Origin: Celeribacter neptunius | GTDB lineage: Bacteria; Pseudomonadota; Alphaproteobacteria; Rhodobacterales; Rhodobacteraceae | Assembly (NCBI RefSeq): GCF_900113955.1 | Contig: NZ_FORH01000006.1 | Coordinates: 235,145 to 299,144, forward strand | Direction: 5' to 3' | DNA: 64,000 nt | In this document: one piece after another, positions 9,255 to 17,529 of the stretch | Numbering within the stretch: the first letter of the stretch is position 1 | Layout of the letters: every line of letters begins with the position of its first letter | Translations under genes and position numbers: made by a program | The notes under the pieces: generated by a model | Told to the model about the DNA's origin: nothing | What the model saw: the letters and a program-made list of their open reading frames with translations, nothing else | Databases searched by the model: none

Positions 9255-10858
9255 GCCTTTTGGAGTACAAAGACCTGCGGATCGGTTTCCGGCAGGACGG
9301 TGGTGTGGTCGAGGCGGTCAAGGGCGTGTCCTTTTCGATGGAAAAGGGCGAGGTGGTGGCACTTGTAGGCGAATCCGGCTCCGGCAAGTCGGTGACGGCG
9401 CTCTCTTCGGTGAACCTGCTGCCCGACACGGCGAAGATCTCCGGCTCGATCACCTATGAGGGGCAGGAACTTGTTGGTGCGCCGGAAAAGCTGTTGCGAC
9501 GCTTGCGTGGCAATGACATCAGCTTCATCTTTCAGGAGCCGATGACCTCTTTGAACCCGTTGCACACGCTGGAAAAACAGCTCTCCGAAGTGATGTTGAT
9601 CCACCAGGGGCTGACCGGCGAGGCGGCGCGCGAGCGCATCCTGCATCTTCTGGACCGGGTGGGGATCTACCAGCCGGAGGAGCGCCTGGGCTCCTATCCG
9701 CATCAGCTTTCGGGCGGCCAGCGTCAGCGGGTGATGATCGCCATGGCATTGGCCAATGCGCCGAAACTGCTGATCGCCGACGAGCCGACCACCGCGCTCG
9801 ACGTGACGATTCAGGCGCAGATCCTCGATCTGCTGGCCGACATCAAGCGCAATGAAGGCATGTCCATGCTCTTCATCACCCATGATCTGAACATCGTGCG
9901 GCGTTTCGCCGACCGGGTCTGTGTGATGAAAGACGGTGCGATCGTGGAGGCCGGCAAAACCACCGAGATTTTCGACAATCCGCAACATGCCTATACCCAG
10001 ATGCTTCTGGCCGCCGAGGCCACGGGGCGCCCCGAACCGGTGCCGGAAGGCGCCGAGGTGGTGGCCGAGACCAGGGACCTGCGGATCTGGTTCCCGATTC
10101 AACGGGGATTGCTGCGCAAGACCGTCGGCTATGTGAAAGCGGTGAATGCTGCGACATTCACCGTGCGCGAGGGCGAGACCGTCGGCATCGTCGGCGAGAG
10201 CGGCTCCGGCAAGACCACGCTGGCGCTCGCCATGATGCGGCTGATTTCTTCGAAAGGCCCGGTCGTGGTGCTCGGAAAGGATATCCAGGGCTGGTCGAAC
10301 AAGGCGCTGCGACCGCTGCGCGCCGATATGCAGATCGTGTTTCAGGACCCTTATGGCTCGCTCTCGCCGCGGATGACGGTGGAACAGATCATTGCCGAGG
10401 GTCTGGGCGTGCATGAGATCGAAGGCTATGCCTCAACCGAGCAGGCGGTGATCGACATCATGCGCGAGGTCGGGCTCGATCCCGAGACCCGCCATCGTTA
10501 CCCGCATGAATTCTCCGGCGGTCAGCGCCAGCGTATCGCCATCGCCCGCGCCATGATCCTGCGACCGCGCCTTGTGGTGCTGGACGAGCCGACCTCGGCC
10601 CTGGACATGACGGTGCAGGTACAGATCGTCGAGCTGTTGCGCAAACTGCAGGTGAGCCACAAGCTTGCCTATCTGTTCATCTCGCACGACCTGCGCGTGG
10701 TGCGGGCATTGTCACACAAGGTGCTGGTGATGAAACGCGGCGATGTGGTGGAAATGGGCACCGCCGAAGAGATCTTCGAAACCCCGAAAGAGGCCTATAC
10801 CAAGGCGCTGATCAGTGCTGCGCTCGATCTCAAGGTTGAGGCGGGCGCGGGCGTTTAG
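9251..10858 (+). CDS. yejF: Oligopeptide ABC transporter, fused double ATPase (YejF-like)
   Basis: A 535-residue cytoplasmic ATPase with two complete nucleotide-binding domains in one chain, as in YejF. The first Walker A, GESGSGKS, is at about residues 40-47 and its signature LSGGQRQ near 153. The second Walker A, GESGSGKT, is near 314 and its signature FSGGQRQ near 421. Both Walker B motifs (LLIADEPTTALD, LVVLDEPTSALD) are intact, so both halves should hydrolyse ATP. It energises import through YejBE. It is the last gene of the operon and is followed by a bidirectional terminator. Confidence 0.93.
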   Translation: MSLLEYKDLRIGFRQDGGVVEAVKGVSFSMEKGEVVALVGESGSGKSVTALSSVNLLPDTAKISGSITYEGQELVGAPEKLLRRLRGNDISFIFQEPMTSLNPLHTLEKQLSEVMLIHQGLTGEAARERILHLLDRVGIYQPEERLGSYPHQLSGGQRQRVMIAMALANAPKLLIADEPTTALDVTIQAQILDLLADIKRNEGMSMLFITHDLNIVRRFADRVCVMKDGAIVEAGKTTEIFDNPQHAYTQMLLAAEATGRPEPVPEGAEVVAETRDLRIWFPIQRGLLRKTVGYVKAVNAATFTVREGETVGIVGESGSGKTTLALAMMRLISSKGPVVVLGKDIQGWSNKALRPLRADMQIVFQDPYGSLSPRMTVEQIIAEGLGVHEIEGYASTEQAVIDIMREVGLDPETRHRYPHEFSGGQRQRIAIARAMILRPRLVVLDEPTSALDMTVQVQIVELLRKLQVSHKLAYLFISHDLRVVRALSHKVLVMKRGDVVEMGTAEEIFETPKEAYTKALISAALDLKVEAGAGV

Positions 10859-10888
10859 CGCTCAACCCCATAAGACGCCGGGCAAAAG

Positions 10889-10916
10889 AAAAGCGCGGGA
10901 TCTCTCCCGCGCTTTT
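10889..10916. terminator. Bidirectional terminator between yejF and the D,D-carboxypeptidase gene
   Basis: A perfect 12-bp stem, AAAAGCGCGGGA (10889-10900) with TCCCGCGCTTTT (10905-10916), and a TCTC tetraloop. The A/T ends give a U-tract in both directions, as expected between two convergent genes. Confidence 0.88.
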
Positions 10917-10940
10917 GTCATTCCACCGCTGGCCTTTGGC

Positions 10941-12491
10941 TCAGGACGGGCCGACAGTGGCACATTCTGTGCCTCGCGCTTCCAGTCGACGGCAGGTCAT
11001 CGAGGCCATCTCTTCGGTCATGCCGAGGAAGTTCGCGTCAAATCCACGTTTGGTCTTCACCACTTTACGCAATGCGCCATCGAGCATTTCCACCTCGGTC
11101 AGCGCGGTTTTCAACAGCTCTTTGCGGGCGGCATATTCGCTGTTGTAAGTGCCGATGTTGATCCCCCAATAGCGGCTGCCCGAGGTTGAGATGCGGGTGA
11201 CCACTTCGGGTGCGCTGGGCAGCGGCGAGGCGGCCATCGCGGAGGTCGGCTCGACCGAGGCGAGCTGCAATGTTTCAGGCCGCGGCACCGGCGCGATCAT
11301 CGGCAGGCTCGGCTGTTTCGCCCGCGCGGTTTCGGCGAGAATCGTATTGGCTTCGGTCGTGGCGGCGCTGGCGGCGGCCAGAAGGGCCTTTTCCTGTTCG
11401 GCCTCTTGTTGTGCCTGCGCCAAAGCGTCCATGACATCGTCGGAGGCGGCCATCAGCAGTTCCTCGGTCTCCGGGGCGAGCGCCTGCACCGGTCGGGGCA
11501 GGGGGCGCTGGCTCGAGGTCATCTTGATATTCACGCGAATGATCTTGGAGGCCACGTCGGGCATGTCTGCGCCCGCGACCATGACCGTCCCGCCGGCCCC
11601 TTTGCCGAGATAGGCGGGGCGTTTGGGTTTGACCACGGCGACATTGCGCGGGGCGCGTTTGAAACCGAGATCCATCAGTTCGGTCACCTTGGCGTTGCGC
11701 GACACGGTGGATTTGCCGCCGAACACGGTGACGATGATCCGCTCGCTGCCATGCCGGGCCGAGGCCGTCAGGTTGAAGCCCGCCGCCGAGGTGTAACCGG
11801 TCTTGATCCCATCTGCGCCGGGGTAGGAGTTGAGGAACCGCGTGTTGGTATGGCTCACCGTGCGCACCCCGGCATCCGCGGTCTTGCGCGAGAACAGGTT
11901 GTAATAGTCCGGGAAGTCGTAAAACAGATGCCGCCCCAGAACCGACATGTCCCGGGCGGTCGACAGGTGACCGCTCTCGGTCAGGCCATTGGCATTCTTG
12001 AACGTCGTGCGCGACATGCCCAAAGCCTTTGCCGTGCGGTTCATCCGGCGGGCAAAGGCGGCTTCCGAGCCTTCGATCGCCTCGCCGATGGCGGTGGCCG
12101 CGTCATTGGCGGATTTTACCGCGGCGGCACGGATGAGATAGCGCAGCTTGATCTGCTGACCGGTGCGCAGCCCGAGTTTCGATGGCGGTTCCGAAGCGGC
12201 GTTGCGCGATACGGTGACCAGATCGTCGAGGCCGATCTCGCCGTGCTCGATTGCCTCAAAGGCGATGTAGAGGGTCATCATCTTGGTCAGCGAGGCCGGG
12301 TGCAATCGGGTGTCGGCATTGGTGGCATGCAACACCTTGCCATTGCGGGCATCCATCACCAGCGCGGCATATTCCGCCGCAACGGCGCGACTGGACACCG
12401 CGATCAGCATCGCGAATGCGACCAGAAAGAGAGGGAAAATACGTCCTGAAACGGCACACGGGATCGCCCGCGCTCGCACGTTGCTCTTCAT
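10941..12491 (-). CDS. D-alanyl-D-alanine carboxypeptidase with C-terminal SPOR domain
   Basis: A 516-residue penicillin-binding protein of the DacA/peptidase S11 family that trims the terminal D-Ala from peptidoglycan stem peptides. A signal peptide (hydrophobic about 19-38, ending AVAA) precedes the catalytic domain. The active-site motifs are complete: SLTK at 67-70, SAN at 127-129 and KTG at 230-232. After about residue 300 comes an Ala/Gln/Glu-rich linker, and the last 80 or so residues (from SGSRYWGINIGTYNS) form a SPOR-like domain, which in other proteins binds denuded septal glycan. This suggests action at the division site. E. coli DacA lacks SPOR and ends in an amphipathic helix instead. 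The gene has its own upstream region after the HAD gene. Confidence 0.92.
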   Translation of the reverse strand: MKSNVRARAIPCAVSGRIFPLFLVAFAMLIAVSSRAVAAEYAALVMDARNGKVLHATNADTRLHPASLTKMMTLYIAFEAIEHGEIGLDDLVTVSRNAASEPPSKLGLRTGQQIKLRYLIRAAAVKSANDAATAIGEAIEGSEAAFARRMNRTAKALGMSRTTFKNANGLTESGHLSTARDMSVLGRHLFYDFPDYYNLFSRKTADAGVRTVSHTNTRFLNSYPGADGIKTGYTSAAGFNLTASARHGSERIIVTVFGGKSTVSRNAKVTELMDLGFKRAPRNVAVVKPKRPAYLGKGAGGTVMVAGADMPDVASKIIRVNIKMTSSQRPLPRPVQALAPETEELLMAASDDVMDALAQAQQEAEQEKALLAAASAATTEANTILAETARAKQPSLPMIAPVPRPETLQLASVEPTSAMAASPLPSAPEVVTRISTSGSRYWGINIGTYNSEYAARKELLKTALTEVEMLDGALRKVVKTKRGFDANFLGMTEEMASMTCRRLEARGTECATVGPS

Positions 12492-12742
12492 GATAAATCT
12501 GCCTCGTCATGCCGGATCATTGCGCCCGACTTATAAAGGAAACGGTAACACAGGCTGGAGGCGGAGAAAACTCCCAATTTTCAAGGCGTTTCAGAGCGTG
12601 CATTGATGCAACGCCAGATTTTGTATGCGCGTGGATGTCCGCCACCACATGCGCACTTTGTTAATCCTTTGGTAACGTGAGGCGGCGCGCCGCTGCCTGA
12701 AATTCAGGCAAGGCCAGTCAGGATCAAACGTCAGGCCGAGTC

Positions 12743-13447
12743 TCAGACAAAGACAGAGGCGATCAGCGCGGGCAAATCGCGCAGGCTCGAGAGCTGGCGA
12801 TAGCGCGGATGTGCGTCGGGCGCTTTGGCCTGTTCGATCTCCCAGGTGAAATTATGCGGGATATACACGCCCCAGGCACCGGCCGCGATTGGCGGCAACA
12901 CGTCGGACTTCATCGAATTGCCGACCATCATGGCGCGGTCCGGCGTGACATTGTGGCGCTCGAAAATCGAGCTATAGACCGTTGCGGTCTTGTCGGAGAC
13001 CACCTCGACCCCATCGAACAGTTCGCCCAGGCCGGATTGCGCCAGCTTGCGTTCCTGATCCAGAAGGTCGCCTTTGGTCACCAGCAGGATCTCGAACTCT
13101 TCGGCGAGGGCGGGGATCGTTTCCTCGACGCCGTCGAGCAGATGGATCGGGTGACGCAGCATCTCTTGACCGGCGGCGATCAGCTCGCCGATGACGGCGG
13201 CGGGCACGCGTTCCTCGGTGACTTCGATGGCGGTCTCGATCATCGACAGGACGAATCCTTTGATGCCGAAGCCGTAATGGCCGAGGTTGCGCCGCTCGGC
13301 CGCCAGGAGCCGTTCGGCCAGATGATCCGGATCGGTAAAGTCGGCCAGCAGCTCGCCGAATCGCGCCTGAGTCATGCGGAAAAACTGCTCATTTTCCCAA
13401 AGCGTGTCATCCGCATCGAAGGCGATGGTTGCGCATTTTTCGGCCAT
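12743..13447 (-). CDS. HAD-family hydrolase
   Basis: A 234-residue haloacid dehalogenase-like phosphatase. Motif I is DADDT at about residues 11-15, with D11 the likely nucleophile and D13 the acid/base. Motif II is the Thr of LLVTKGD, motif III the Lys in VVSDKT, and motif IV VGNSMKSD. All catalytic positions are present. The helical cap between motifs I and II is the C1 type found in small-molecule phosphatases. The substrate cannot be deduced. It is divergent from clpS with about 100 bases between, and lies upstream of the carboxypeptidase gene on the same strand, separated by 251 bases. Confidence 0.85.
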   Translation of the reverse strand: MAEKCATIAFDADDTLWENEQFFRMTQARFGELLADFTDPDHLAERLLAAERRNLGHYGFGIKGFVLSMIETAIEVTEERVPAAVIGELIAAGQEMLRHPIHLLDGVEETIPALAEEFEILLVTKGDLLDQERKLAQSGLGELFDGVEVVSDKTATVYSSIFERHNVTPDRAMMVGNSMKSDVLPPIAAGAWGVYIPHNFTWEIEQAKAPDAHPRYRQLSSLRDLPALIASVFV

Positions 13448-13562
13448 ATTTCCAGCTCTCCTTTACCGGTTTTGGCATAACCCTCTTTATTGATATGAAA
13501 AAGGGGCTATATATCGGCCAATGATCCCGACGTGTGCAGATGAAGATACCGGAGACGACAGA

Positions 13563-13922
13563 GTGATCCTCTCGGCTCAGATGAGACCTCAGATGATGGC
13601 CAATGATGACGACCGTTCGGATGAGGACGGCGATGTCGGTCTTGCGCTCAAGACCCGGCCGAAAACCAAGCGTCCGCCGCTCTACAAGGTCATGCTTCTG
13701 AATGACGATTACACGCCGATGGAATTCGTCGTTCTGGTGCTCGAACGATTCTTTGGCATTGGCCATGGTCAGGCGACCGAGATCATGCTGACCGTGCATA
13801 AAAAGGGCCTCGCCGTGGTCGGAGTCTTTGCTTTTGAGATCGCCGAGACCAAGGTGCAGCAGGTCATGGATTTCTCCCGCCGGCATCAGCATCCGCTGCA
13901 ATGCACGATGGAAAAGGAATAA
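13563..13922 (+). CDS. clpS: ATP-dependent Clp protease adaptor ClpS
   Basis: The N-recognin adaptor that delivers N-degron substrates to ClpAP. The core is unmistakable: [17 protein letters not shown] and the Clp-binding region [19 protein letters not shown]. An acidic, disordered N-terminal tail precedes it, as usual for ClpS. The start is uncertain. I prefer the GTG at 13563 (119 residues) because GGAG sits 8 bases upstream. An ATG at 13521 (133 residues) has no visible Shine-Dalgarno, and ATGs at 13581 and 13593 are possible. clpA is not adjacent; the next gene is an rsmC-like methyltransferase. Confidence 0.9.
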   Translation: MILSAQMRPQMMANDDDRSDEDGDVGLALKTRPKTKRPPLYKVMLLNDDYTPMEFVVLVLERFFGIGHGQATEIMLTVHKKGLAVVGVFAFEIAETKVQQVMDFSRRHQHPLQCTMEKE

Positions 13923-13940
13923 GCGGTCCGCCGCTTCGCC

Positions 13941-14933
13941 ATGCTGTCTGCGCGTCTTCCCCTCCTGCTCGACGGGCCGCTCTCGGATCTGTCTCCGGAC
14001 GCCCGTGTGGTGATCTATCGCCCGCGCGCCGGCGAGGATCTCACGCGTTTCGGCACGAATAATCTGCAGATCGTGCAGGGGTTCAAACCCGATTTCGATG
14101 CGTTCAAGGCTGAGGGCTTTGATGTGCGCACCGAGGCCGAAGGTGATTTCGATCTTGCCATCGTGGCGGTGCCTCGGTCCAAGGCTCAGGCCCGCGCGTT
14201 GATTGCCGATGCCGCGTCGCGTGCCGCGCGGGTGCTCGTCGACGGCCAGAAGACCGACGGCATCGACTCGCTGCTCAAGGACATTCGCAGAGGTGCCGGT
14301 GCGGCACAGGTGATCTCCAAGGCGCATGGCAAATCCGTGCTATTTTCTGGCGGGGATTTCTCCGACTGGGCCGATCCCGGCGCGCTGCAGTTGATCGATG
14401 GGTTCACCACCCGGCTGGGCGTGTTTTCCTATGACCGGATCGACAAGGGCTCCGAGGCTCTGGCCGCCGCACTTCCCGACAGGCTCCCCGCCAAAATCGC
14501 CGATCTCGGTGCCGGCTGGGGCTATCTTTCCCGTGCGATCCTCTCTCGCGACGGGGTGCAGGAACTGCATGTGGTCGAGGCGGAAGCCGCGGCGCTTGCC
14601 TCGGCCCGGGACAATCTCACCGATCCGCGCGTCACGTTCCACTGGGAAGACGCCACGCGTTTCACCCCGCCCGGCAAGCTCGACGCGGTGATCATGAATC
14701 CGCCGTTTCACACCAGCCGCGCCGCCGATCCGGCGCTGGGTCAGGCCTTTATCGAGGCGGCGGCCGGGATGCTCGGCCCGCAGGGTCAGCTCTGGCTGGT
14801 GGCCAACCGGCAATTGCCCTATGAGGCGACCCTTGCCGCCTGTTTCGGCAGCCACGCCGAGATTGGCACCACCCAGGGGTTCAAATTGCTTCACGCCGCG
14901 AAACCCCTTCGCAGGGCGCGGGCGAGCGTCTAA
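13941..14933 (+). CDS. rsmC: RsmC-like class I SAM-dependent methyltransferase
   Basis: A 330-residue two-domain methyltransferase. The N-terminal half is a degenerate methyltransferase-like domain. The C-terminal half carries SAM motif I, DLGAGWGYLS, near residue 188 and motif IV, NPPFH, near 252. NPPF is the signature of N2-guanine or N6-adenine base methylation, and the duplicated architecture matches RsmC/RsmD-like 16S rRNA m2G methyltransferases. The assignment to 16S G1207 is by family only. It starts 18 bases after clpS, so the two are probably co-transcribed. Confidence 0.82.
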   Translation: MLSARLPLLLDGPLSDLSPDARVVIYRPRAGEDLTRFGTNNLQIVQGFKPDFDAFKAEGFDVRTEAEGDFDLAIVAVPRSKAQARALIADAASRAARVLVDGQKTDGIDSLLKDIRRGAGAAQVISKAHGKSVLFSGGDFSDWADPGALQLIDGFTTRLGVFSYDRIDKGSEALAAALPDRLPAKIADLGAGWGYLSRAILSRDGVQELHVVEAEAAALASARDNLTDPRVTFHWEDATRFTPPGKLDAVIMNPPFHTSRAADPALGQAFIEAAAGMLGPQGQLWLVANRQLPYEATLAACFGSHAEIGTTQGFKLLHAAKPLRRARASV

Positions 14934-14981
14934 ACTGTGCCCCGGCAGGCAAGCCGGGCAGAAAGAGGGAGTTCCCCCGAG

Positions 14982-15794
14982 ATGAGCTTTTCCATAGCAG
15001 GCAAGACCGCGATTGTGACCGGCGCGGCCAATGGTGTCGGTCTGGCGATCTCCCGGCATTTCGCGGAACAGGGCGCCAATGTCATGTGTGCCGATATCGA
15101 TGAGGCCAGCCTGGTCGCCCAATATGGCGAGGCGGCCGAGGCCGAGGAGGCCAAGATCGCCTATTTCGCCGGCGACCTGCGGCAGAAACTGACCATCGCC
15201 AACCTGCTCTCGGCCACCATCGACGCCTTTGACGGGGTGGATATTCTGGTCAATGCCTCGCGGCAGGTGTTGATGAGCGATCCGCTCAAACCGCGCGAAG
15301 ACAATGTCGCGCAGCTTTTGGATCAGAACCTGATGACCTCGCTGAGGCTGACCCAGCATGTCGCCAAATGGATGATCAAACAGTCGGAGAAATCCGAAAG
15401 CGATGAGGGCGTCGTCGGTTCGATCGTCAATCTGTCGTCGATTGCCGCGCGACGCTGTCAGCCCGATCTGCTGGCCTTTTCGATCTCATCGGCGGCGGTC
15501 GATCAGATGACCCGGGCGATGGCGGTGGCTCTGGCGCCGAACCGCATCCGCGTCAATGCCGTGGCCTTCGGTTCGGTGATGAGTGCCAGCCTCAAGGATA
15601 TGCTGGCCGAAAACCCAGATTATCGTGAGGAAATCACCGCAAAGACCCCGTTGGGCCGTGTGGCTCCGGCCACCGAGGTGGCCGAAACCGTGCAATATCT
15701 TGTCTCGGAAGGCTCCGGCTTCATGACCGGACAGATCCTGACCGTGGATGGCGGGCGCACGCTGGTCGACCCGGTGCACGCGCCGACCCACTGA
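14982..15794 (+). CDS. SDR-fold protein lacking the catalytic Tyr and Lys
   Basis: A 270-residue short-chain dehydrogenase/reductase-fold protein. The dinucleotide-binding motif TGAANGVG (residues 13-20) and the NAS/NAG-like turn near 91 are present, and the C-terminus (FMTGQILTVDGGRTLVDP) is typical. At the active site, where the family has Tyr-x3-Lys, this protein reads Phe166-Ser-Ile-Ser-Ser170, so both the general acid and the lysine are missing. The preceding NLSS serines remain. Annotation as an active oxidoreductase is therefore doubtful; it may bind NAD(P) without catalysing hydride transfer. I chose the ATG at 14982 (GAGGGAG upstream, fold begins at once) over 14937. It is convergent with the lipoprotein gene. 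Confidence 0.85.
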   Translation: MSFSIAGKTAIVTGAANGVGLAISRHFAEQGANVMCADIDEASLVAQYGEAAEAEEAKIAYFAGDLRQKLTIANLLSATIDAFDGVDILVNASRQVLMSDPLKPREDNVAQLLDQNLMTSLRLTQHVAKWMIKQSEKSESDEGVVGSIVNLSSIAARRCQPDLLAFSISSAAVDQMTRAMAVALAPNRIRVNAVAFGSVMSASLKDMLAENPDYREEITAKTPLGRVAPATEVAETVQYLVSEGSGFMTGQILTVDGGRTLVDPVHAPTH

Positions 15795-15809
15795 TCCGGG
15801 CGCGCGCTC

Positions 15810-16184
15810 CTACTCGGGATACTGTTCGATACAGGCCTGGGTCGCCGCAGCCGCCGTGACCTGCAACTGGGCTTCCTTCGCCTTCAGCGCGGCGAGTTTC
15901 GCGGCTTCGGCATCGAGATCGATGGCTTTCGGCACTTTGCGGGTTTCGACGTCCGGTACGCGACAATAGATCGTCTTGCCATCGGCATCTTCGCCGCAGC
16001 GTTCGTAATCGTAATCGATATATTGCTTTTCAACCAAGGCGTAGCCGCGTGCCAGATTGCCTTCGGATTCGGCGATGAAGCTTTGCACCTGCCGCAGGTC
16101 CTTGGTGGCTCGCGAGATGCACATTTGCTGCTCGGAACAGGCCGCCAGAAGCGGGATGAGAGCGAGAGGAATATACCAGCGCAT
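15810..16184 (-). CDS. Small putative lipoprotein
   Basis: A 124-residue protein with a textbook lipoprotein signal: MRWYIPLALIPLLAAC, lipidated Cys at residue 16. The mature part is mostly helical and charged, with two further cysteines (C63, C74) in RCGEDADGKTIYC that may form a disulfide. The C-terminal third is Ala/Lys-rich (ending near ATQACIEQYPE) and may form a coiled coil. AAGGAG lies 7 bases ahead of the ATG, which fixes the start. It is divergent from hemF. I do not recognise a named family. Confidence 0.8.
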   Translation of the reverse strand: MRWYIPLALIPLLAACSEQQMCISRATKDLRQVQSFIAESEGNLARGYALVEKQYIDYDYERCGEDADGKTIYCRVPDVETRKVPKAIDLDAEAAKLAALKAKEAQLQVTAAAATQACIEQYPE

Positions 16185-16310
16185 CGGAAATCTCCTTTTC
16201 CTGTAGAACGTCAGAATAGCGCGTTTCCGTCGCAGGGGAAGGGAGCTTGCCGTCGCAGGGCGGTTGCTGTTACCTCTGTTGCGCTGAGACGCGGGAAAAG
16301 GAGAGCGCCG

Positions 16311-17204
16311 ATGACACAGGATATGCCCGATGAAAAGGCCCGCGCCAGCGCGTGGTTCCGGAGTCTTCGTGATCAGATCGTCTCGGCCTTCGAAGCGCTC
16401 GAAGACACCCAGCTGAGCGGGCCTTTCGCGACCGGACATGCCGGCCGTTTCGAGGTGACGGAGACCAAGCGCCAGTCCGAGGACGGCTCCGGCGCCGGTG
16501 GTGGTCTGATGTCGGTGATGCGCGGTGGCCGGGTGTTCGAGAAGGTCGGGGTCAATGTCTCCACCGTCTATGGCAAGCTCGGCGAGCGGGCGCAGATGGC
16601 CATGGCGGCACGCAAGGGGCTGCCCGGGATGAAGGACGATCCGCGGTTCTGGGCGGCGGGCATCTCGCTGGTGGCGCATATGCAGAACCCGCATACGCCG
16701 GCGGTGCATATGAACACGCGGATGTTCTGGACGCCGCATGGCTGGTGGTTCGGTGGCGGCTCCGATCTCAACCCCTGTATCGAATATGCCGAGGACACGG
16801 CGCAGTTCCACGCGGTTCAGAAAGAGCATTGTGACCGGCACGATCCCGAGTATTACCCGCGTTTCAAAGCCTGGGCGGATGAATATTTCTATGTGCCGCA
16901 CCGGGGCCGGGCGCGCGGCGTCGGCGGGATTTTCTTCGACGACCACAACACCGGCGATTGGGAGAAAGACTTTGCCTTTACCCAAGATGTCGGGCGCGCC
17001 TTCCTGCCCGCCTTCCTTGGTGTCACGGAAAAACGCCGTGACACGCCCTGGGACGAGGCCGACAAGGATGCCCAGCTGATCCATCGCGGCCTCTATGCCG
17101 AATACAACCTCGTCTATGATCGGGGCACGAAATTCGGGCTCGAGACCGGCCATGACGCCAATGCCGTGCTGATGTCCCTGCCGCCCATGGCCAAATGGGT
17201 GTGA
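16311..17204 (+). CDS. hemF: Oxygen-dependent coproporphyrinogen III oxidase
   Basis: A 297-residue HemF that decarboxylates coproporphyrinogen III to protoporphyrinogen IX using O2. Conserved blocks are easily read: the GGGLMSVMRGGRVFEKVGVN region near residue 70, VHMNTRMFW, WWFGGGSDLNP, and the GRARGVGGIFFDD loop. The start at 16311 has AAAGGAG upstream and gives the normal family length; an in-frame extension to 16023 overlaps the divergent lipoprotein gene and is rejected. The oxygen-independent counterpart hemN is encoded at 22.2 kb, so both aerobic and anaerobic routes are present within 7 kb. Confidence 0.96.
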   Translation: MTQDMPDEKARASAWFRSLRDQIVSAFEALEDTQLSGPFATGHAGRFEVTETKRQSEDGSGAGGGLMSVMRGGRVFEKVGVNVSTVYGKLGERAQMAMAARKGLPGMKDDPRFWAAGISLVAHMQNPHTPAVHMNTRMFWTPHGWWFGGGSDLNPCIEYAEDTAQFHAVQKEHCDRHDPEYYPRFKAWADEYFYVPHRGRARGVGGIFFDDHNTGDWEKDFAFTQDVGRAFLPAFLGVTEKRRDTPWDEADKDAQLIHRGLYAEYNLVYDRGTKFGLETGHDANAVLMSLPPMAKWV

Positions 17205-17262
17205 GGGCGCTGGCGCACTCGTCTCATCCGTCTTCGCAAACAGATCCGCCAAAACCAGCCGA

Positions 17263-17294
17263 GCCGAAAGCATTTTTCAGCCGATGCTTTCGGC
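17263..17294 (+). terminator. Hairpin after hemF, possible terminator
   Basis: A perfect 11-bp stem, GCCGAAAGCAT (17263-17273) with ATGCTTTCGGC (17284-17294), and a 10-base loop, 58 bases after the hemF stop. The following bases (CTTCGCTTTC) are not a strong U-tract, so termination efficiency is uncertain. Confidence 0.5.
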
Positions 17295-17422
17295 CTTCGC
17301 TTTCACATTGCCCTGATTTTGCGCCGCCTTTGAAAATGCGGGCAAATTTCTCGGTGACATGTCCTGCGGCGGAAGATGCGCACACGCTTTCTCACGATCG
17401 GGTTCCCGACCGTTAGGTTTTG

Positions 17423-17436
17423 TTGATACTATTCAA
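17423..17436. promoter_or_regulatory. FNR-like box upstream of the YfdX gene
   Basis: TTGATACTATTCAA matches TTGA-N6-TCAA exactly and the longer TTGAT-N4-ATCAA at nine of ten positions. It is centred about 100 bases ahead of the YfdX start codon. FnrL, whose gene is 6 kb away, is the obvious candidate regulator. Confidence 0.55.
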
Positions 17437-17529
17437 ATGCTTAATCTGGTTGTCCGTGGGTGTTTTGTCCCCACCTGAAACTCATCAGGCGAAAACGTCT
17501 GAGATCTGAACTTCAGAAGGACACAGGTT

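Larger units (their letters stand above)
17205..17529. other. Intergenic region between hemF and the YfdX gene
   Basis: These 325 bases carry no convincing gene. They contain a hairpin at 17263-17294 and, nearer the YfdX gene, an FNR-like box at 17423-17436 (both listed separately). Base composition is lower in GC toward the YfdX start, as expected for a promoter. Confidence 0.6.

Noticed and set aside
13490..13515. TTGATA and TATATA as a sigma-70 promoter for clpS
   Set aside because: The two elements are only 12 bases apart, too short for sigma-70.
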